DNA of 64,000 nucleotides from Bacillus sp. AFS037270 (GCF_002585305.1 NZ_NUNF01000033.1:20119-84118), one strand, 5' to 3'. Shown: positions 17,795 to 27,218, counted from the first letter of the stretch. A program made the numbers and translations. The notes: generated from the letters alone by a model not told the origin.

Positions 17795-17826
17795 ATTATA
17801 AACCCTCACATTAATGTGAGGGTCAA
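17795..17826 (-). promoter_or_regulatory. MerR-type promoter with palindromic operator
   Basis: On the minus strand TTGACC (17826-17821), a 20-bp spacer, then TATAAT (17800-17795). A perfect 22-bp palindrome, half-site ACCCTCACATT, occupies 17802-17823, i.e. the over-long spacer. This is the classic target architecture for MerR-family DNA distortion. Confidence 0.85.
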
Positions 17827-17982
17827 TACGTTTTTTCATAAATTTAACAATAAGAGGACAATATAGGAAAGAAATTTACCTTCCTTTGATTATAGCATGA
17901 TTGGTAATACTGGAAGTAACCTCCTAAAGATTTAACCTTTTAATCCTGATATAGTATGTAGTGTCGCTTCTGAACGAATTAA

Positions 17983-18380
17983 ATATGAAATGGTGAGTAG
18001 TCGCGGTTCCTTTTGAGGAGCTGAGGAAAGTCCAGGCTCGCACAGTGCTGAGATGCCTGTAGTGTTCGTGCCATCTGCAAGGGTGGGCAGTCGATTAACA
18101 ATCGGCTGACGGCGGTGAAATCATGCTAAGTCCTTCGGGATATGCTGAGAGTAGCCTGAAAGTGCCACAGTGACGATGCTTTTCTGGAAACGGAAAAGGT
18201 GGAACGGGTAAACCCCACGAGCGAGCAACCCAAATTAGGTAGGGGCATCATCCTGCGGGAAATGAACCTAACGGATGAATTGACCATTGGTCGATAGTTA
18301 TATGACTACTACTTCCTGTACAAGGCTAGCAGCCGTTTGCAGTACGGAAGTACAGAACCTGGCTTACAGCCATTTCATAT
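17983..18380 (+). ncRNA. rnpB: RNase P RNA, type B
   Basis: The catalytic RNA of RNase P, which matures tRNA 5' ends. Conserved blocks match Bacillus rnpB in order: GAGGAAAGTCCAGGCTCGCA, GTGCTGAGATGCC, AAAGTGCCACAGTGACGA, GGTAAACCCCACGAGCGAG, CAACCCAAAT with TAGGGGCAT, and GCCGTTTGCAGTACGG. The ends are set by the P1 helix ATATGAAATGG (17983-17993) with CCATTTCATAT (18370-18380). The plus-strand orientation is divergent from the MerR operon. Confidence 0.96.
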
Positions 18381-18480
18381 GCTGATTAAATTGTTTATAG
18401 AAGCACACTTATGGCGGGATAACTCGTTAGTCAGCTACTTAATCCCTGCCCCTTACATACATATCCTTTATGAAACGTTA

Positions 18481-18771
18481 TTATAACGTTTCATGGAAGT
18501 CGTCCTTCCCGTTTGTTAAAAGATTTGCCAGGATAGCAGAGTTTTCCTGGTCAGCATCATATTGTAAAACATCGTCATATTCAAAAAGTTGGAATGAATC
18601 AGGAAAGTTTTCACTCATATACTTAACAAAGTCTTCCGTGTTCTCTTCTCCATTCTGCCGAAATTCCGACATGATTAAACGAAATTTATGAGGCGGTATC
18701 TCGCATTTAATATGAAATGATTTTGTAAATCCAAATTCTTTTGAGCTGTAAAGATTGTATATAAATGACAT
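18481..18771 (-). CDS. Uncharacterised small acidic protein
   Basis: A 96-residue soluble protein, not recognised. ATG 18771 is preferred over GTG 18780 because GGTGAT lies 5-6 nt before it. The C-terminal half is acidic and helical (NGEENTEDFVKYMSENFPDSF, then FEYDDVLQYDADQENSAILANLL). There is no signal peptide, Cys pair or membrane segment. It lies convergent to rnpB, and its last codons sit within an 11-bp inverted repeat (18470-18494) that lacks a T run. Confidence 0.55.
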   Translation of the reverse strand: MSFIYNLYSSKEFGFTKSFHIKCEIPPHKFRLIMSEFRQNGEENTEDFVKYMSENFPDSFQLFEYDDVLQYDADQENSAILANLLTNGKDDFHETL

Positions 18772-18780
18772 TGGAATCAC

Positions 18781-19494
<714 letters not shown>

Positions 19495-19530
19495 ACCTCT
19501 TACACTAAACATTAAAAGTACATAAGCAAT

Positions 19531-19568
19531 AGGAAAACGGTGAGAGAACTTTCTCTCACCGTTTTCCT
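19531..19568. terminator. Bidirectional terminator between ribT and the PTS gene
   Basis: Perfect 17-bp stem, 19531-19547 with 19552-19568 (AGGAAAACGGTGAGAGA arm), and a 4-nt loop. It overlaps the stop region of the convergent PTS gene. Confidence 0.88.
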
Positions 19569-21151
19569 TATACAACCAGCCTTATTAATTCATCTTTTAC
19601 TTGGACATTTCCATCACTGGTTGGCACAACATCTATATATTGATTAGTATTAGTAATGACGACAGGTGTTTTTACATCATAGCCAGCGGCTTTGATGTTT
19701 TCAATGTCAAATTCAATGAGCAAGTCACCCTTCTTCACTGTGTCCCATTGTTTTACATGAGAAGTGAAAAATTGCCCTTTCAGCTTGATGGTGTTAACCC
19801 CAACTATAATTAAAATTTCAGCTCCATCTTCCGAAGTAATGCCAATCGCATGCTCGGTTGGAAATAAGGTAGTCACAACTCCATCTACAGGTGATACCAC
19901 TTCCCCCTTTGTTGGATCAATTGCGATTCCTTTTCCTACCGTTTCAGTTGAAAAAAGAGGGTCTGAAATTTTGCTTAATGGCACAATTTCTCCACTTAAG
20001 GGACTTAAAATGGTTTCTCTATTTACATCCTTGACTGTTTTTACAGGTTCTACGTCGCTTTTACCCTCATATCCCAAAATAAGTGTAAGTACCATTGCTA
20101 TAACTAAAGCCGTTAAAGTACCAATTAAATATAGCCCAATTGGTGTAAATACAGGAACAGACAAGAAACTAGGGAGAGCAAATGCAGTCCCTTTCACCCC
20201 AAACATTCCATTAATTGCCCCGCCAATAGCTCCAGCAATTGCCACAATCAACATCGTTCTTTTGTAACGGACGAGGATACCATAGGTGATAATTTCAGTT
20301 GTTCCTGCTAATGCACCAGGAACAAGCCCTGATGCAGCGAGTGTTTTCAAGTCTTTATCTTTGGTTTTAAAGAAAACCCCAAGGCCCAACCCAATTTGGG
20401 CGAAAGGAGCTGCGGCGATCATCGGGCTAAGCGGATCACCGCCAGCCGCTAGATTTGCAATGAATATTGGTATTACGGCCCAGTGGAGACCTAATATCGT
20501 CAGGAATGACCATGCAGCTCCCATCACCGCTCCTGTCAACATTCCACTTGTTGAACTTAATAATTTAATAACAACTGCTAACGCACCTCCAACATAGGTA
20601 CCAAAAGGACCAAAAATAAGTACGGTTAAAGGAACAATAACAAGTAAAGAAATAAGTGGATTAACAAACATTTGCAAGTCTTTATAAATCACTTTTTTCA
20701 AAAACTTATCTAATACCGAATAAATGGAAACCGCAATTAATATAGGAAAAACGGTTGAAGAATAACTCGCTAGTATAACTGGAATCCCTAAGAAATTGAC
20801 ATTTTGAGCATGTGAAGCAACTAAATCTGTAAAATGCGGTTCCAAAAGCGCAGCACCAATAGCGCCACCAACATAGCCATTGGCTCCGAGTTTTAAGGCT
20901 AATGTAATCCCGAGAAACACTGGGAAAAAGTAAAAAATAGCATGCCCTGCTGCACCAAGGATAGCATAGGTTCCGCTTTTTGGAGATAACCATCCTAATG
21001 TCGTTAAAATCGATATTAATGCAGAAATTAAGCCAGATCCCGCAAGTACCCCAAGAATTGGCGCGAAACTTCCGCTGATGGCTCCTAAAATTTTATTCAT
21101 AACGGTTTCTTTTTTTTCTGTCTTAGAATCACTCGTATTAATAGCATTCAT
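19568..21151 (-). CDS. PTS-type IIC-IIA membrane protein lacking IIB and the phospho-histidine
   Basis: A 527-residue protein. Residues about 15-365 are a glucose/beta-glucoside-type EIIC domain (GSFAPILGVLAGSGLI, GHAIFYFFPVFLGITLALK, HWAVIPIFIANLAAGG, GTTEIITYG). Residues about 385-527 are a glucose-type EIIA domain. The family normally also has an EIIB domain with a Cys phosphosite, about 80 residues at the N terminus; here there is none. In EIIA, His434 (HAIGI) is kept, but the residue 15 positions later, normally the phosphorylated His, is Ile449 (ILIIVGVNT). It cannot phosphorylate sugar by itself as encoded. Preceded by AAGGGAG, ATG 21151; no sugar-specific neighbours. Confidence 0.88.
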   Translation of the reverse strand: MNAINTSDSKTEKKETVMNKILGAISGSFAPILGVLAGSGLISALISILTTLGWLSPKSGTYAILGAAGHAIFYFFPVFLGITLALKLGANGYVGGAIGAALLEPHFTDLVASHAQNVNFLGIPVILASYSSTVFPILIAVSIYSVLDKFLKKVIYKDLQMFVNPLISLLVIVPLTVLIFGPFGTYVGGALAVVIKLLSSTSGMLTGAVMGAAWSFLTILGLHWAVIPIFIANLAAGGDPLSPMIAAAPFAQIGLGLGVFFKTKDKDLKTLAASGLVPGALAGTTEIITYGILVRYKRTMLIVAIAGAIGGAINGMFGVKGTAFALPSFLSVPVFTPIGLYLIGTLTALVIAMVLTLILGYEGKSDVEPVKTVKDVNRETILSPLSGEIVPLSKISDPLFSTETVGKGIAIDPTKGEVVSPVDGVVTTLFPTEHAIGITSEDGAEILIIVGVNTIKLKGQFFTSHVKQWDTVKKGDLLIEFDIENIKAAGYDVKTPVVITNTNQYIDVVPTSDGNVQVKDELIRLVV

Positions 21152-21318
21152 TTTTATGTACTCCCTTGGTTGAAGTTTGCTGTCAGTCCATCCAATTTAA
21201 TAAGCAGATCTTTTTGTGCAGACTTCAAGTTATGATTTCTATCTTATTTTTACTTTTTCTCATAAAATCATTCAGCAAATAGATTACTTGTATAGGTTCA
21301 ATTCGAAATAAATAAAAA

Positions 21319-21347
21319 AGGTGAAGGAAATTGATTTTCCATCACCT
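21319..21347 (-). terminator. Terminator of the 21342-21941 gene
   Basis: Stem AGGTGATGGAAA / TTTCCTTCACCT with one mismatch, followed by TTTTTT on the minus strand; it overlaps the stop codon. Confidence 0.65.
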
Positions 21348-21941
21348 GCAGCTTGATTCATCTTTTTCAATTAATAACTTTCTCACCATGACCTTATTTA
21401 GATGTTTCATTCCAACCATGCATAGATTCATCCAAATCCAGCTATAAAACAGCCCAAAAAGGAAAACGCCTAATCCCACTGTACCACTTACCTTGCTTGA
21501 GACTAAAGGACCTAATACGGGGAATTGAAATAGATAAAGTAATATAAGGATCCCGGCCGTGAGGAAGGTTCCTCCCATTAACGAAACCACAGTTCCCGTT
21601 TTATAGAGTTTAAATCCAATCCCAAGCGAAATACCGAGAAAGCCGGTGGTAAACAGGAAAACCAAAACTTCACTAGGCTGCAGAATGATTAATAACAGGG
21701 TAGTGACCGCATACGTTAACAGCCCGATTCGGATCGAAATGACCGTCGAGAGGACAATCGGCCCTGTTGCCATAATGCTAAACGCATAACCAATTCCGCC
21801 TATCAATCCTGCTGATTGAAGTATGGCCGCAATCGCACCGAGCAGGCTCCCTACGACTAACTTCACATTCTTGTTATACGGTCCGACTGTAATCTCATGT
21901 TTCTTATTAAATACTCTCACAGTCCACTTTTTAAATCGCAT
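21342..21941 (-). CDS. Polytopic membrane protein, unknown function
   Basis: About 199 residues with five or six hydrophobic segments (VKLVVGSLLGAIAAILQSAG, GLLTYAVTTLLLIIL, VLVFLFTTGFLGISLGIG, FLTAGILILLYLF, LGVFLFGLFYSWIWM). The arrangement resembles small substrate-binding or scaffold-type membrane proteins such as ECF S components, but no diagnostic motif is seen. The open frame begins at ATG 21995, yet GAGGGG lies 7 nt before ATG 21941 (MRFKKWTVRVF), giving a basic cytoplasmic N terminus. Monocistronic. Confidence 0.65.
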   Translation of the reverse strand: MRFKKWTVRVFNKKHEITVGPYNKNVKLVVGSLLGAIAAILQSAGLIGGIGYAFSIMATGPIVLSTVISIRIGLLTYAVTTLLLIILQPSEVLVFLFTTGFLGISLGIGFKLYKTGTVVSLMGGTFLTAGILILLYLFQFPVLGPLVSSKVSGTVGLGVFLFGLFYSWIWMNLCMVGMKHLNKVMVRKLLIEKDESSCR

Positions 21942-22160
21942 AAGCATTCCCCTCAATCTGGTAAATAACGATCCGATTCTGCTTATTGATAACATTAAAC
22001 ATTATCTTCCTATAAGATGAAGAATGGAGCTATCTCTAACATGTATTCCTGGATTAGCAATTGATGTATGGTTTTTTTATAAAAAATCAGGTTGGGGATA
22101 GCTATAATTTCTTTCATACCATTCAATGTTTTAGAGGGAGTTCTTTATTTATAGCAATTA

Positions 22161-22210
22161 AGGCCAAAAATAAAAACTCATCCTTTTGGGTGAGCTTTTA
22201 TTTTTGACCT
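22161..22210 (-). terminator. Terminator of glgC
   Basis: Long, nearly perfect stem: AGGTCAAAAATAAAA with TTTTATTTTTGGCCT, extended inside by CTCACCC/GGATGAG, loop AAAA. It lies 18 nt after glgC. Confidence 0.85.
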
Positions 22211-22227
22211 AATAAATTTATATTAAC

Positions 22228-23403
22228 TTAAACTACATTTCCTTTTATTTGCTTCGGCCTATTTTTCTTGATGATTTGGTTGTTTCCGATTAGAGTAATT
22301 TCACTGAAAGGATTAGTATTTCCCACATGAACATTGGAATAAATGAACGTATCACTGCCAATGATGGATCGATTAATCACCACATTTTCGCCAATAAACG
22401 TATTTGGCAAAATGACTGAATTTTTGATTACCGCACCTTTACTTACAGTAACTCCGTTATAAAGAACCGAATTTTCTACTTTACCAAACACCTTACAGCC
22501 CTCCGAAACTAATGATTGGGAAAGGTCAGCTTTTCCGTCCAAATAAAAAGGCTGTTGGGAGGTTTCGCGAGTATAAATCCCCCACTCTTCATTTTGTAAA
22601 ATAGGATTGGTTTCATAAGAAAGTAAATCCATATTTGCTTCCCAAAGGCTTTGAACGGTACCAACATCCTTCCAATAACCGTTAAAGCGAAAAGCATACA
22701 CCTGATGGTTATCATTAATAATTGCAGGGATTACATCCTTTCCAAAATCCTTAGATGAAAATGGTCTTTTCTCCTCTATTTCTAAATATCTTTTTAGCAT
22801 TTTCCATTTAAAAATGTAGATCCCCATTGAAGCAAGATTAGATTTAGGCCGTTTTGGCTTTTCTACAAAATCTAGTACTCTCATGGAATCTGCATCTATG
22901 TTCATAATGCCAAAACGATTAGCCTCTCTCCAAGGAACATTAATGACAGAAATCGTGACATCAGCATTTGTTTCTATGTGCTGATCGAGCATTTTATTAT
23001 AGTCCATTTTATAAATGTGATCTCCGGATAATATTAAAACATTCTCTGGATTATGACTCTCAATATATTGAAGGTTTTGATAAATAGCATGAGCCGTTCC
23101 CTCATACCATCGATCCCCTGTCTCACTTTGAAAAGGAGGAAGGATCGTGATGCCGCCATTTTTCCGAGCTAAGTCCCAGTACTTTCCGTCACCAATGTAA
23201 TTTTGAAGTGTGTGTGGTTGATACTGTGTTAAAACACCCACTGTTTCAATACCAGAATTGCTGCAGTTACTTAATGTAAAATCAATAATTCGATATTTTC
23301 CACCAAATGGCACAGCAGGTTTTGCGGTATATGTGGTTAGGTCTTTTAATCTAGTCCCTTTGCCGCCGGCTAAAAGCATGGCAATACATTGTTTTTTTGT
23401 CAT
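22228..23403 (-). CDS. glgC: Glucose-1-phosphate adenylyltransferase
   Basis: Makes ADP-glucose from ATP and glucose-1-phosphate for glycogen synthesis. The 391-residue protein has the nucleotide-binding loop [13 protein letters not shown]...[15 protein letters not shown] at the N terminus, [27 protein letters not shown] and the W-K-D-V-G-T segment. It ends in a left-handed beta-helix (residues about 290-385). ATG 23403 follows AAGGAGGAGACC. Unusually, no glgD, glgA, glgP or glgB follows; the gene has its own terminator. In many Bacillus glgC sits in a glgBCDAP operon, so this may be a relocated or extra copy. Confidence 0.95.
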   Translation of the reverse strand: MTKKQCIAMLLAGGKGTRLKDLTTYTAKPAVPFGGKYRIIDFTLSNCSNSGIETVGVLTQYQPHTLQNYIGDGKYWDLARKNGGITILPPFQSETGDRWYEGTAHAIYQNLQYIESHNPENVLILSGDHIYKMDYNKMLDQHIETNADVTISVINVPWREANRFGIMNIDADSMRVLDFVEKPKRPKSNLASMGIYIFKWKMLKRYLEIEEKRPFSSKDFGKDVIPAIINDNHQVYAFRFNGYWKDVGTVQSLWEANMDLLSYETNPILQNEEWGIYTRETSQQPFYLDGKADLSQSLVSEGCKVFGKVENSVLYNGVTVSKGAVIKNSVILPNTFIGENVVINRSIIGSDTFIYSNVHVGNTNPFSEITLIGNNQIIKKNRPKQIKGNVV

Positions 23404-23751
23404 GGTCTCCTCCTTGTTATTTTTTATTTATGGAGATTAGTAATTAGGGTATTTACAAAATCTGTCATCCTAATAATTAAATAATAATCCAAAATTTTTG
23501 AATAACAACTTTTCGGTTAGTTTTTCTTACAGTTATTTTTCCAATATAATACAGAAAAGGCTTTCGAAAATTTGTTGTTTTTGATAGATTATTGTTCATA
23601 CACCATGTCCAAAATCAGCTGCCATTTTAGAAACTGAACTACTATGTATTTACTCCACCTTAGTTTGATTGTATTCATTGAGGATATTTTTCATGTTTAG
23701 TAAACTTTACCAACAATGTTAGTTTGCTATTTATTGATTTTTTTATGTAAC
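23404..23751. other. AT-rich intergenic region upstream of glgC
   Basis: About 350 bases between glgC and the terminator of the next gene. Apart from the glgC ribosome binding site, no gene, repeat or convincing promoter is seen. A short minus-strand frame (23675-23884) overlaps the terminator and is a chance frame. Confidence 0.5.
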
Positions 23752-23786
23752 AAAAAAGGATGCCCCAAACATAGGGCACCCTTTCT
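23752..23786 (-). terminator. Terminator of the DHA2 transporter gene
   Basis: Minus-strand stem AAAGGGTGCCC / GGGGCATCCTTT (one mismatch) followed by T6, directly after the stop codon. Confidence 0.7.
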
Positions 23787-23789
23787 GGT

Positions 23790-25316
23790 TTAATTCTGTG
23801 CGAGTTTGTTAACCACTTTTTGTTGTGCAGCCTTTGATTCTTCTGGATCTTCTGCTTGTTTCGCCCGTTTAATAAAGAATGCAAGAACTAAAGCAATAAG
23901 GGCAATCCCAACGGAAACTAGGAATGCATCGTTAATCCCTTCCAACATCGCCTTCATGGCAATTTCTTGCTTCATTTGTGCGATCATTTCCGCAGTCGGT
24001 TTTCCTGTAACATGCTTCATTGCAGAATCCGCCAGTTCAGTGGCATGTGTTTTCGTTCGGTTTGACATAATCGTTATTAAAAGAGCCGAACCGATCGCAC
24101 CCGATACCTGCTGTAACGTGTTGTTCATCGCTGTACCATGTGGATAGTACCGTGCAGGAAGCTGATTTAATCCGTTTGTCATAACTGGCATCATAACCAT
24201 TGACATCCCAAACATACGTGCTGAATATATAAGCATTAATTCCGTATAGCTGGTATCTAATGTTAATGTACTGAACATATAGCTTGTAAAGATCGTAATC
24301 GATAAACCAATTATAGCAAGAACTCTGCCGCCGAATTTATCGAATAATTTCCCTGTGATTGGGCTCATAATCCCCATTAAGATTGAACCAGGAAGCATTA
24401 ATAAACCTGATTTTAATGGTGTGATGCCGAGAATCGTTTGCACATAAATCGGTAAAAGCAGCATCGCTGAAAACATCGCCATGGCAATAACGATCGAAAT
24501 GACAGAGGATAAAGCAAACATCGGATATCTATAAACTTTGAAATTCAACATCGGCTTCTCAAGTTTGTTTTGACGAAGCACAAACCACACCAAGCTGATT
24601 GCACCTACAATTATGGTTGCGTACACCTGAGGGCTATCCCAGCCTTTATCACCTGCAGAACTAAATCCATAAAGCAATCCGCCAAATCCGATACTTGATA
24701 ACACCAATGATAATAGGTCTAGACGGATATCTACTTTGGCTTTCTTATCTTTTAATATGAAAATGGAAACCAATAGGACAACAGCCGCGATTGGTGATAC
24801 GAGGTGGAATAAAATTCTCCAGCTATTATGTTCAATTAAATAACCTGATAGAGTTGGTCCGACGGCTGGGGCAAAAATGAATACCAATCCAAAAAGACCC
24901 ATCGCACCTCCCCTTTTTTCAGGCGGAAAGCTTGTTAACATAACATTCATTAATAGTGGCATCATAATTGCGGAACCTGATGCTTGAATCATCCTGGCCA
25001 CTAATAATAGTGGAAAAACATGAGCAAATCCGGCAATAATCGTACCTGCCGTAAATAAGCCCATGGCTGTCAAAAATAATCCTCTTACTGAATATTTTTG
25101 TATTAAAAACGCAGTTGCTGGGATCATAACCCCATTTACCAGCATATACGCGGTTGCCAGCCATTGAACGGTCGATGCATTTACATCTAAATCCTTCATA
25201 ATGGAGGGCAGTGCGACGTTTAATAATGTTTCATTTAACATGGAAATAAACGCACCGATCATCAAAATGGCAATAATGCCATAGGGCGGGCGATTAGTTG
25301 TTATCGTTGATTCCAT
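23790..25316 (-). CDS. Multidrug efflux MFS transporter, DHA2 (EmrB/QacA) type
   Basis: A 508-residue, 14-helix drug/H+ antiporter. Family motifs include the LNETLLNVALPSIM first helix (motif D1 region), DRxGRR-like loops (FPPEKRGGAMGL), the motif C stretch GPTLSGYL and SGAIGSALLITIM. The open frame reaches TTG/GTG codons at 25349, but the ribosome binding site AAGGGGG lies before ATG 25316. It is transcribed divergently from a TetR-family regulator. GTACAA-N4-TTGTAC in front of it and a second copy at the regulator promoter suggest repression by that TetR protein. Confidence 0.9.
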   Translation of the reverse strand: MESTITTNRPPYGIIAILMIGAFISMLNETLLNVALPSIMKDLDVNASTVQWLATAYMLVNGVMIPATAFLIQKYSVRGLFLTAMGLFTAGTIIAGFAHVFPLLLVARMIQASGSAIMMPLLMNVMLTSFPPEKRGGAMGLFGLVFIFAPAVGPTLSGYLIEHNSWRILFHLVSPIAAVVLLVSIFILKDKKAKVDIRLDLLSLVLSSIGFGGLLYGFSSAGDKGWDSPQVYATIIVGAISLVWFVLRQNKLEKPMLNFKVYRYPMFALSSVISIVIAMAMFSAMLLLPIYVQTILGITPLKSGLLMLPGSILMGIMSPITGKLFDKFGGRVLAIIGLSITIFTSYMFSTLTLDTSYTELMLIYSARMFGMSMVMMPVMTNGLNQLPARYYPHGTAMNNTLQQVSGAIGSALLITIMSNRTKTHATELADSAMKHVTGKPTAEMIAQMKQEIAMKAMLEGINDAFLVSVGIALIALVLAFFIKRAKQAEDPEESKAAQQKVVNKLAQN

Positions 25317-25343
25317 TTGTATTCCCCCTTGTGTAAACTGATG

Positions 25344-25359
25344 GTACAATTTTTTGTAC
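25344..25359. promoter_or_regulatory. TetR operator candidate 1
   Basis: Inverted repeat GTACAATTTTTTGTAC, 28 nt upstream of the DHA2 transporter start. Confidence 0.6.
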
Positions 25360-25436
25360 TATTATTCTGCATAAACAATATCATAAACCGTTAGTTCATT
25401 TTTTGCAACTAAAAAATATCAGTAATTTAACGATAT

Positions 25437-25475
25437 TTGTCTAGGAGTCAAAAATGAGGTACAATAATTTTGTAC
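25437..25475 (+). promoter_or_regulatory. tetR promoter with overlapping operator candidate 2
   Basis: TTGTCT (25437-25442), 17-bp spacer, TACAAT (25460-25465). The inverted repeat GTACAA-N5-TTGTAC (25459-25475) covers the -10 element and matches operator candidate 1, so autorepression is likely. Confidence 0.65.
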
Positions 25476-25508
25476 TATCAGTCTAATCAGAAAATAAAGG
25501 TGATTTTA

Positions 25509-26405
25509 ATGAACGATAGAAAGCAGCAAGTTATTGCAAAAGCCCATCAATTGTTTGTCGAAAAAGGTTTTCAAGCCACTTCGATTATTGATATTTTAGA
25601 ATACAGCGGTATCTCAAAGGGTACCTTCTATAATTATTTTTCATCCAAAAATGAATTGTTGATTGCCATTTTTACTTCATTGGGGAAGAAAATCGATCAG
25701 GAGCGGAATCATCTCTTAATTGGACAAGATCCAGCTGATATTGAAATATTTATCGGACAGCTTGAGTTGCATATGGCTTTTAATAAGAGGAATAAACTGT
25801 TAACCCTTTTCGAAGAAGTCTTTGTCTCCAATGACCCGGCCTTAAAACAATTTTTAAAAAGGATGCAAATTATGCATCTTAGTTGGATTTATCACCGCTT
25901 TTTAGACATTTTTGAAAAAAGCAAACACCCATATCTACTAGATTGTGCAGTCATGTTCACTGGAATGCTCCATCATAATATTCATTATCATTTTTTGGCA
26001 CATGAAATGGATAGCAGTTTGAAGCATGTTATCCGTTTTACAGTGGAACGAGTGGTAAAAATGGTGGATGAAGTGGAAAGTAGCGGGGATCAATTATTGG
26101 ATCCAGAAATTCTTTCTAAATGGCTCCCTGAATGTAATAAAACTGGACTAGTGTTTGAGAAAAAACTTTATCATATCGTTTCCGCATTAAAAAAACATAT
26201 GAATGAGGGCGCAGATCAACTTGAACATTTTGAGTTACTGGACTTTATTCAGGAGGAAGTCATCCATTCCAAGACGCCGCGAAAATTCCTTATTAAAAGT
26301 GCTCTTGCCACATTAAGAGAAATATCAGGAGATATCTGGCAGCCGGATTTACAAAAGCTTGAGGAAATTATTGAGGATTTTCTTAGTGTAAAATCAAATA
26401 TTTAA
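25509..26405 (+). CDS. TetR/AcrR-family regulator
   Basis: A 298-residue regulator. The N-terminal TetR helix-turn-helix is clear (AKAHQLFVEKGFQATSIIDILEYSGISKGTFYNYFSSKNELL). The rest is a long helical ligand/dimer domain, about 100 residues longer than typical TetR proteins. ATG 25509 follows AAAGGTGA; the longer frame from 25470 would run through the promoter and operator. It is divergent from the DHA2 transporter, which it probably represses, releasing on drug binding. A hairpin terminator follows. Confidence 0.9.
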   Translation: MNDRKQQVIAKAHQLFVEKGFQATSIIDILEYSGISKGTFYNYFSSKNELLIAIFTSLGKKIDQERNHLLIGQDPADIEIFIGQLELHMAFNKRNKLLTLFEEVFVSNDPALKQFLKRMQIMHLSWIYHRFLDIFEKSKHPYLLDCAVMFTGMLHHNIHYHFLAHEMDSSLKHVIRFTVERVVKMVDEVESSGDQLLDPEILSKWLPECNKTGLVFEKKLYHIVSALKKHMNEGADQLEHFELLDFIQEEVIHSKTPRKFLIKSALATLREISGDIWQPDLQKLEEIIEDFLSVKSNI

Positions 26406-26411
26406 ACAACT

Positions 26412-26436
26412 AAAGTGCGAAATGGTTTCGCACTTT
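26412..26436. terminator. Terminator between tetR-type gene and ART-like gene
   Basis: Perfect stem AAAGTGCGAAA / TTTCGCACTTT with a 3-nt loop and following T run; it serves the plus-strand regulator and possibly the convergent gene. Confidence 0.85.
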
Positions 26437-26438
26437 TT

Positions 26439-26984
26439 TCAATGCTCCAATTCATCTACTGGAATGACGTCGGCTATATAGGGGGAATTTTCCGAAAAGA
26501 TACAATACAAATCTGTAATCTTGTCATGAAGCGTTGTGTTTCGGATTACCAAACCCTCGTATCCCTGCTTGATTAACTTTTTACGAAGATTGGCATTGGC
26601 TTCTTCTTTATTTAATAGAATGACTTGATCTTTCCAGGTAGGGTTTCTTTTTTTGGTTGCTAGATAATCACAATAGATGTCACGTTCACTCATAAATAAA
26701 TCATAGGATTCGTATTCCTTTAGATTAGGTTCATCAATAAAAACTCGATAGATAAATCCACTGACTGGCTTCTCGAGTTGCACGATTTTTGGTTCACCAT
26801 CATCCCAAAACTCCGTTTCTGATTTTTCGATAACGGTTTCCGTTCCGATGGCAAATGGTTTTGCAGAATGGACATCAGCAGTAAACCAAAATCCAATTGT
26901 ATCGATATCGTTACTCAATTTTTGGACCACTGTTTCTTTATTAAATTGTTCAAATTTTTTTATTGATCCGTGATAGACGATCAT
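26439..26984 (-). CDS. ADP-ribosyltransferase-like (ART fold) protein
   Basis: A 181-residue soluble protein. It begins with MIVYHGSIKKFEQF, has GFWFTADVHSAKPFAIG near residue 31 and GYEGLVIRNT near 145. This order (H-G-[ST], then FTxDxxxA, then a late G[YF][DE]Gxxx) is that of predicted ADP-ribosyltransferase-like domains of the PolyVal/DUF3990 kind; the match is by eye. ATG 26984 follows AGGTGGA; GTG 26993 would abut it. There is no signal peptide, secretion domain or adjacent antitoxin candidate. Whether it is an active modifier or a degenerate fold is not decidable here. Confidence 0.55.
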   Translation of the reverse strand: MIVYHGSIKKFEQFNKETVVQKLSNDIDTIGFWFTADVHSAKPFAIGTETVIEKSETEFWDDGEPKIVQLEKPVSGFIYRVFIDEPNLKEYESYDLFMSERDIYCDYLATKKRNPTWKDQVILLNKEEANANLRKKLIKQGYEGLVIRNTTLHDKITDLYCIFSENSPYIADVIPVDELEH

Positions 26985-27089
26985 AAGCAGCACTCCACCT
27001 ATATTTTAGGCAATCATTATCGGAAAAAGTAAAAAGACCGCCTTATGACGTTGTTAAAATGGAGGGACAGATATACTGTCCCAACTGGC

Positions 27090-27218
27090 TTACTGATTAT
27101 GATTTTGTTGTGCCTTTATCGCCATTTTTTCAAGGCCATTTTCTCCTGCAAATTCTACATCAGCCTCTGGAGCACCTTTTTTATTCTTTGAAAATTTGCT
27201 CTTTTTGTTTTTCGCCAT
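27090..27218 (-). CDS. Very small basic/acidic protein, possibly a spore protein
   Basis: A 42-residue frame: ATG 27218, with GGATGGTG upstream. The N terminus is lysine-rich (MAKNKKSKFSKNKKGAPEAD), followed by VEFAGENGLEKMAIKAQ. The EFA(S/G)E-type segment recalls gamma-type small acid-soluble spore proteins (EFATE), but this resemblance is weak. A GGGACAG/CTGTCCC hairpin lies just downstream (27064-27082). Probably a real gene. Confidence 0.5.
   Translation of the reverse strand: MAKNKKSKFSKNKKGAPEADVEFAGENGLEKMAIKAQQNHNQ

Noticed and set aside
18470..18494. Inverted repeat ATGAAACGTTA-TTA-TAACGTTTCAT as a terminator
   Set aside because: It overlaps the stop of the 18481 gene but has no T run on either strand; left as an unexplained palindrome rather than called a terminator.
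21173..21240. TTGAAGT/ACTTCAA inverted repeat upstream of the PTS gene as an antiterminator (RAT) site
   Set aside because: Only 7 bp with a 45-nt gap, and no terminator overlaps it; no sign of BglG-type control.
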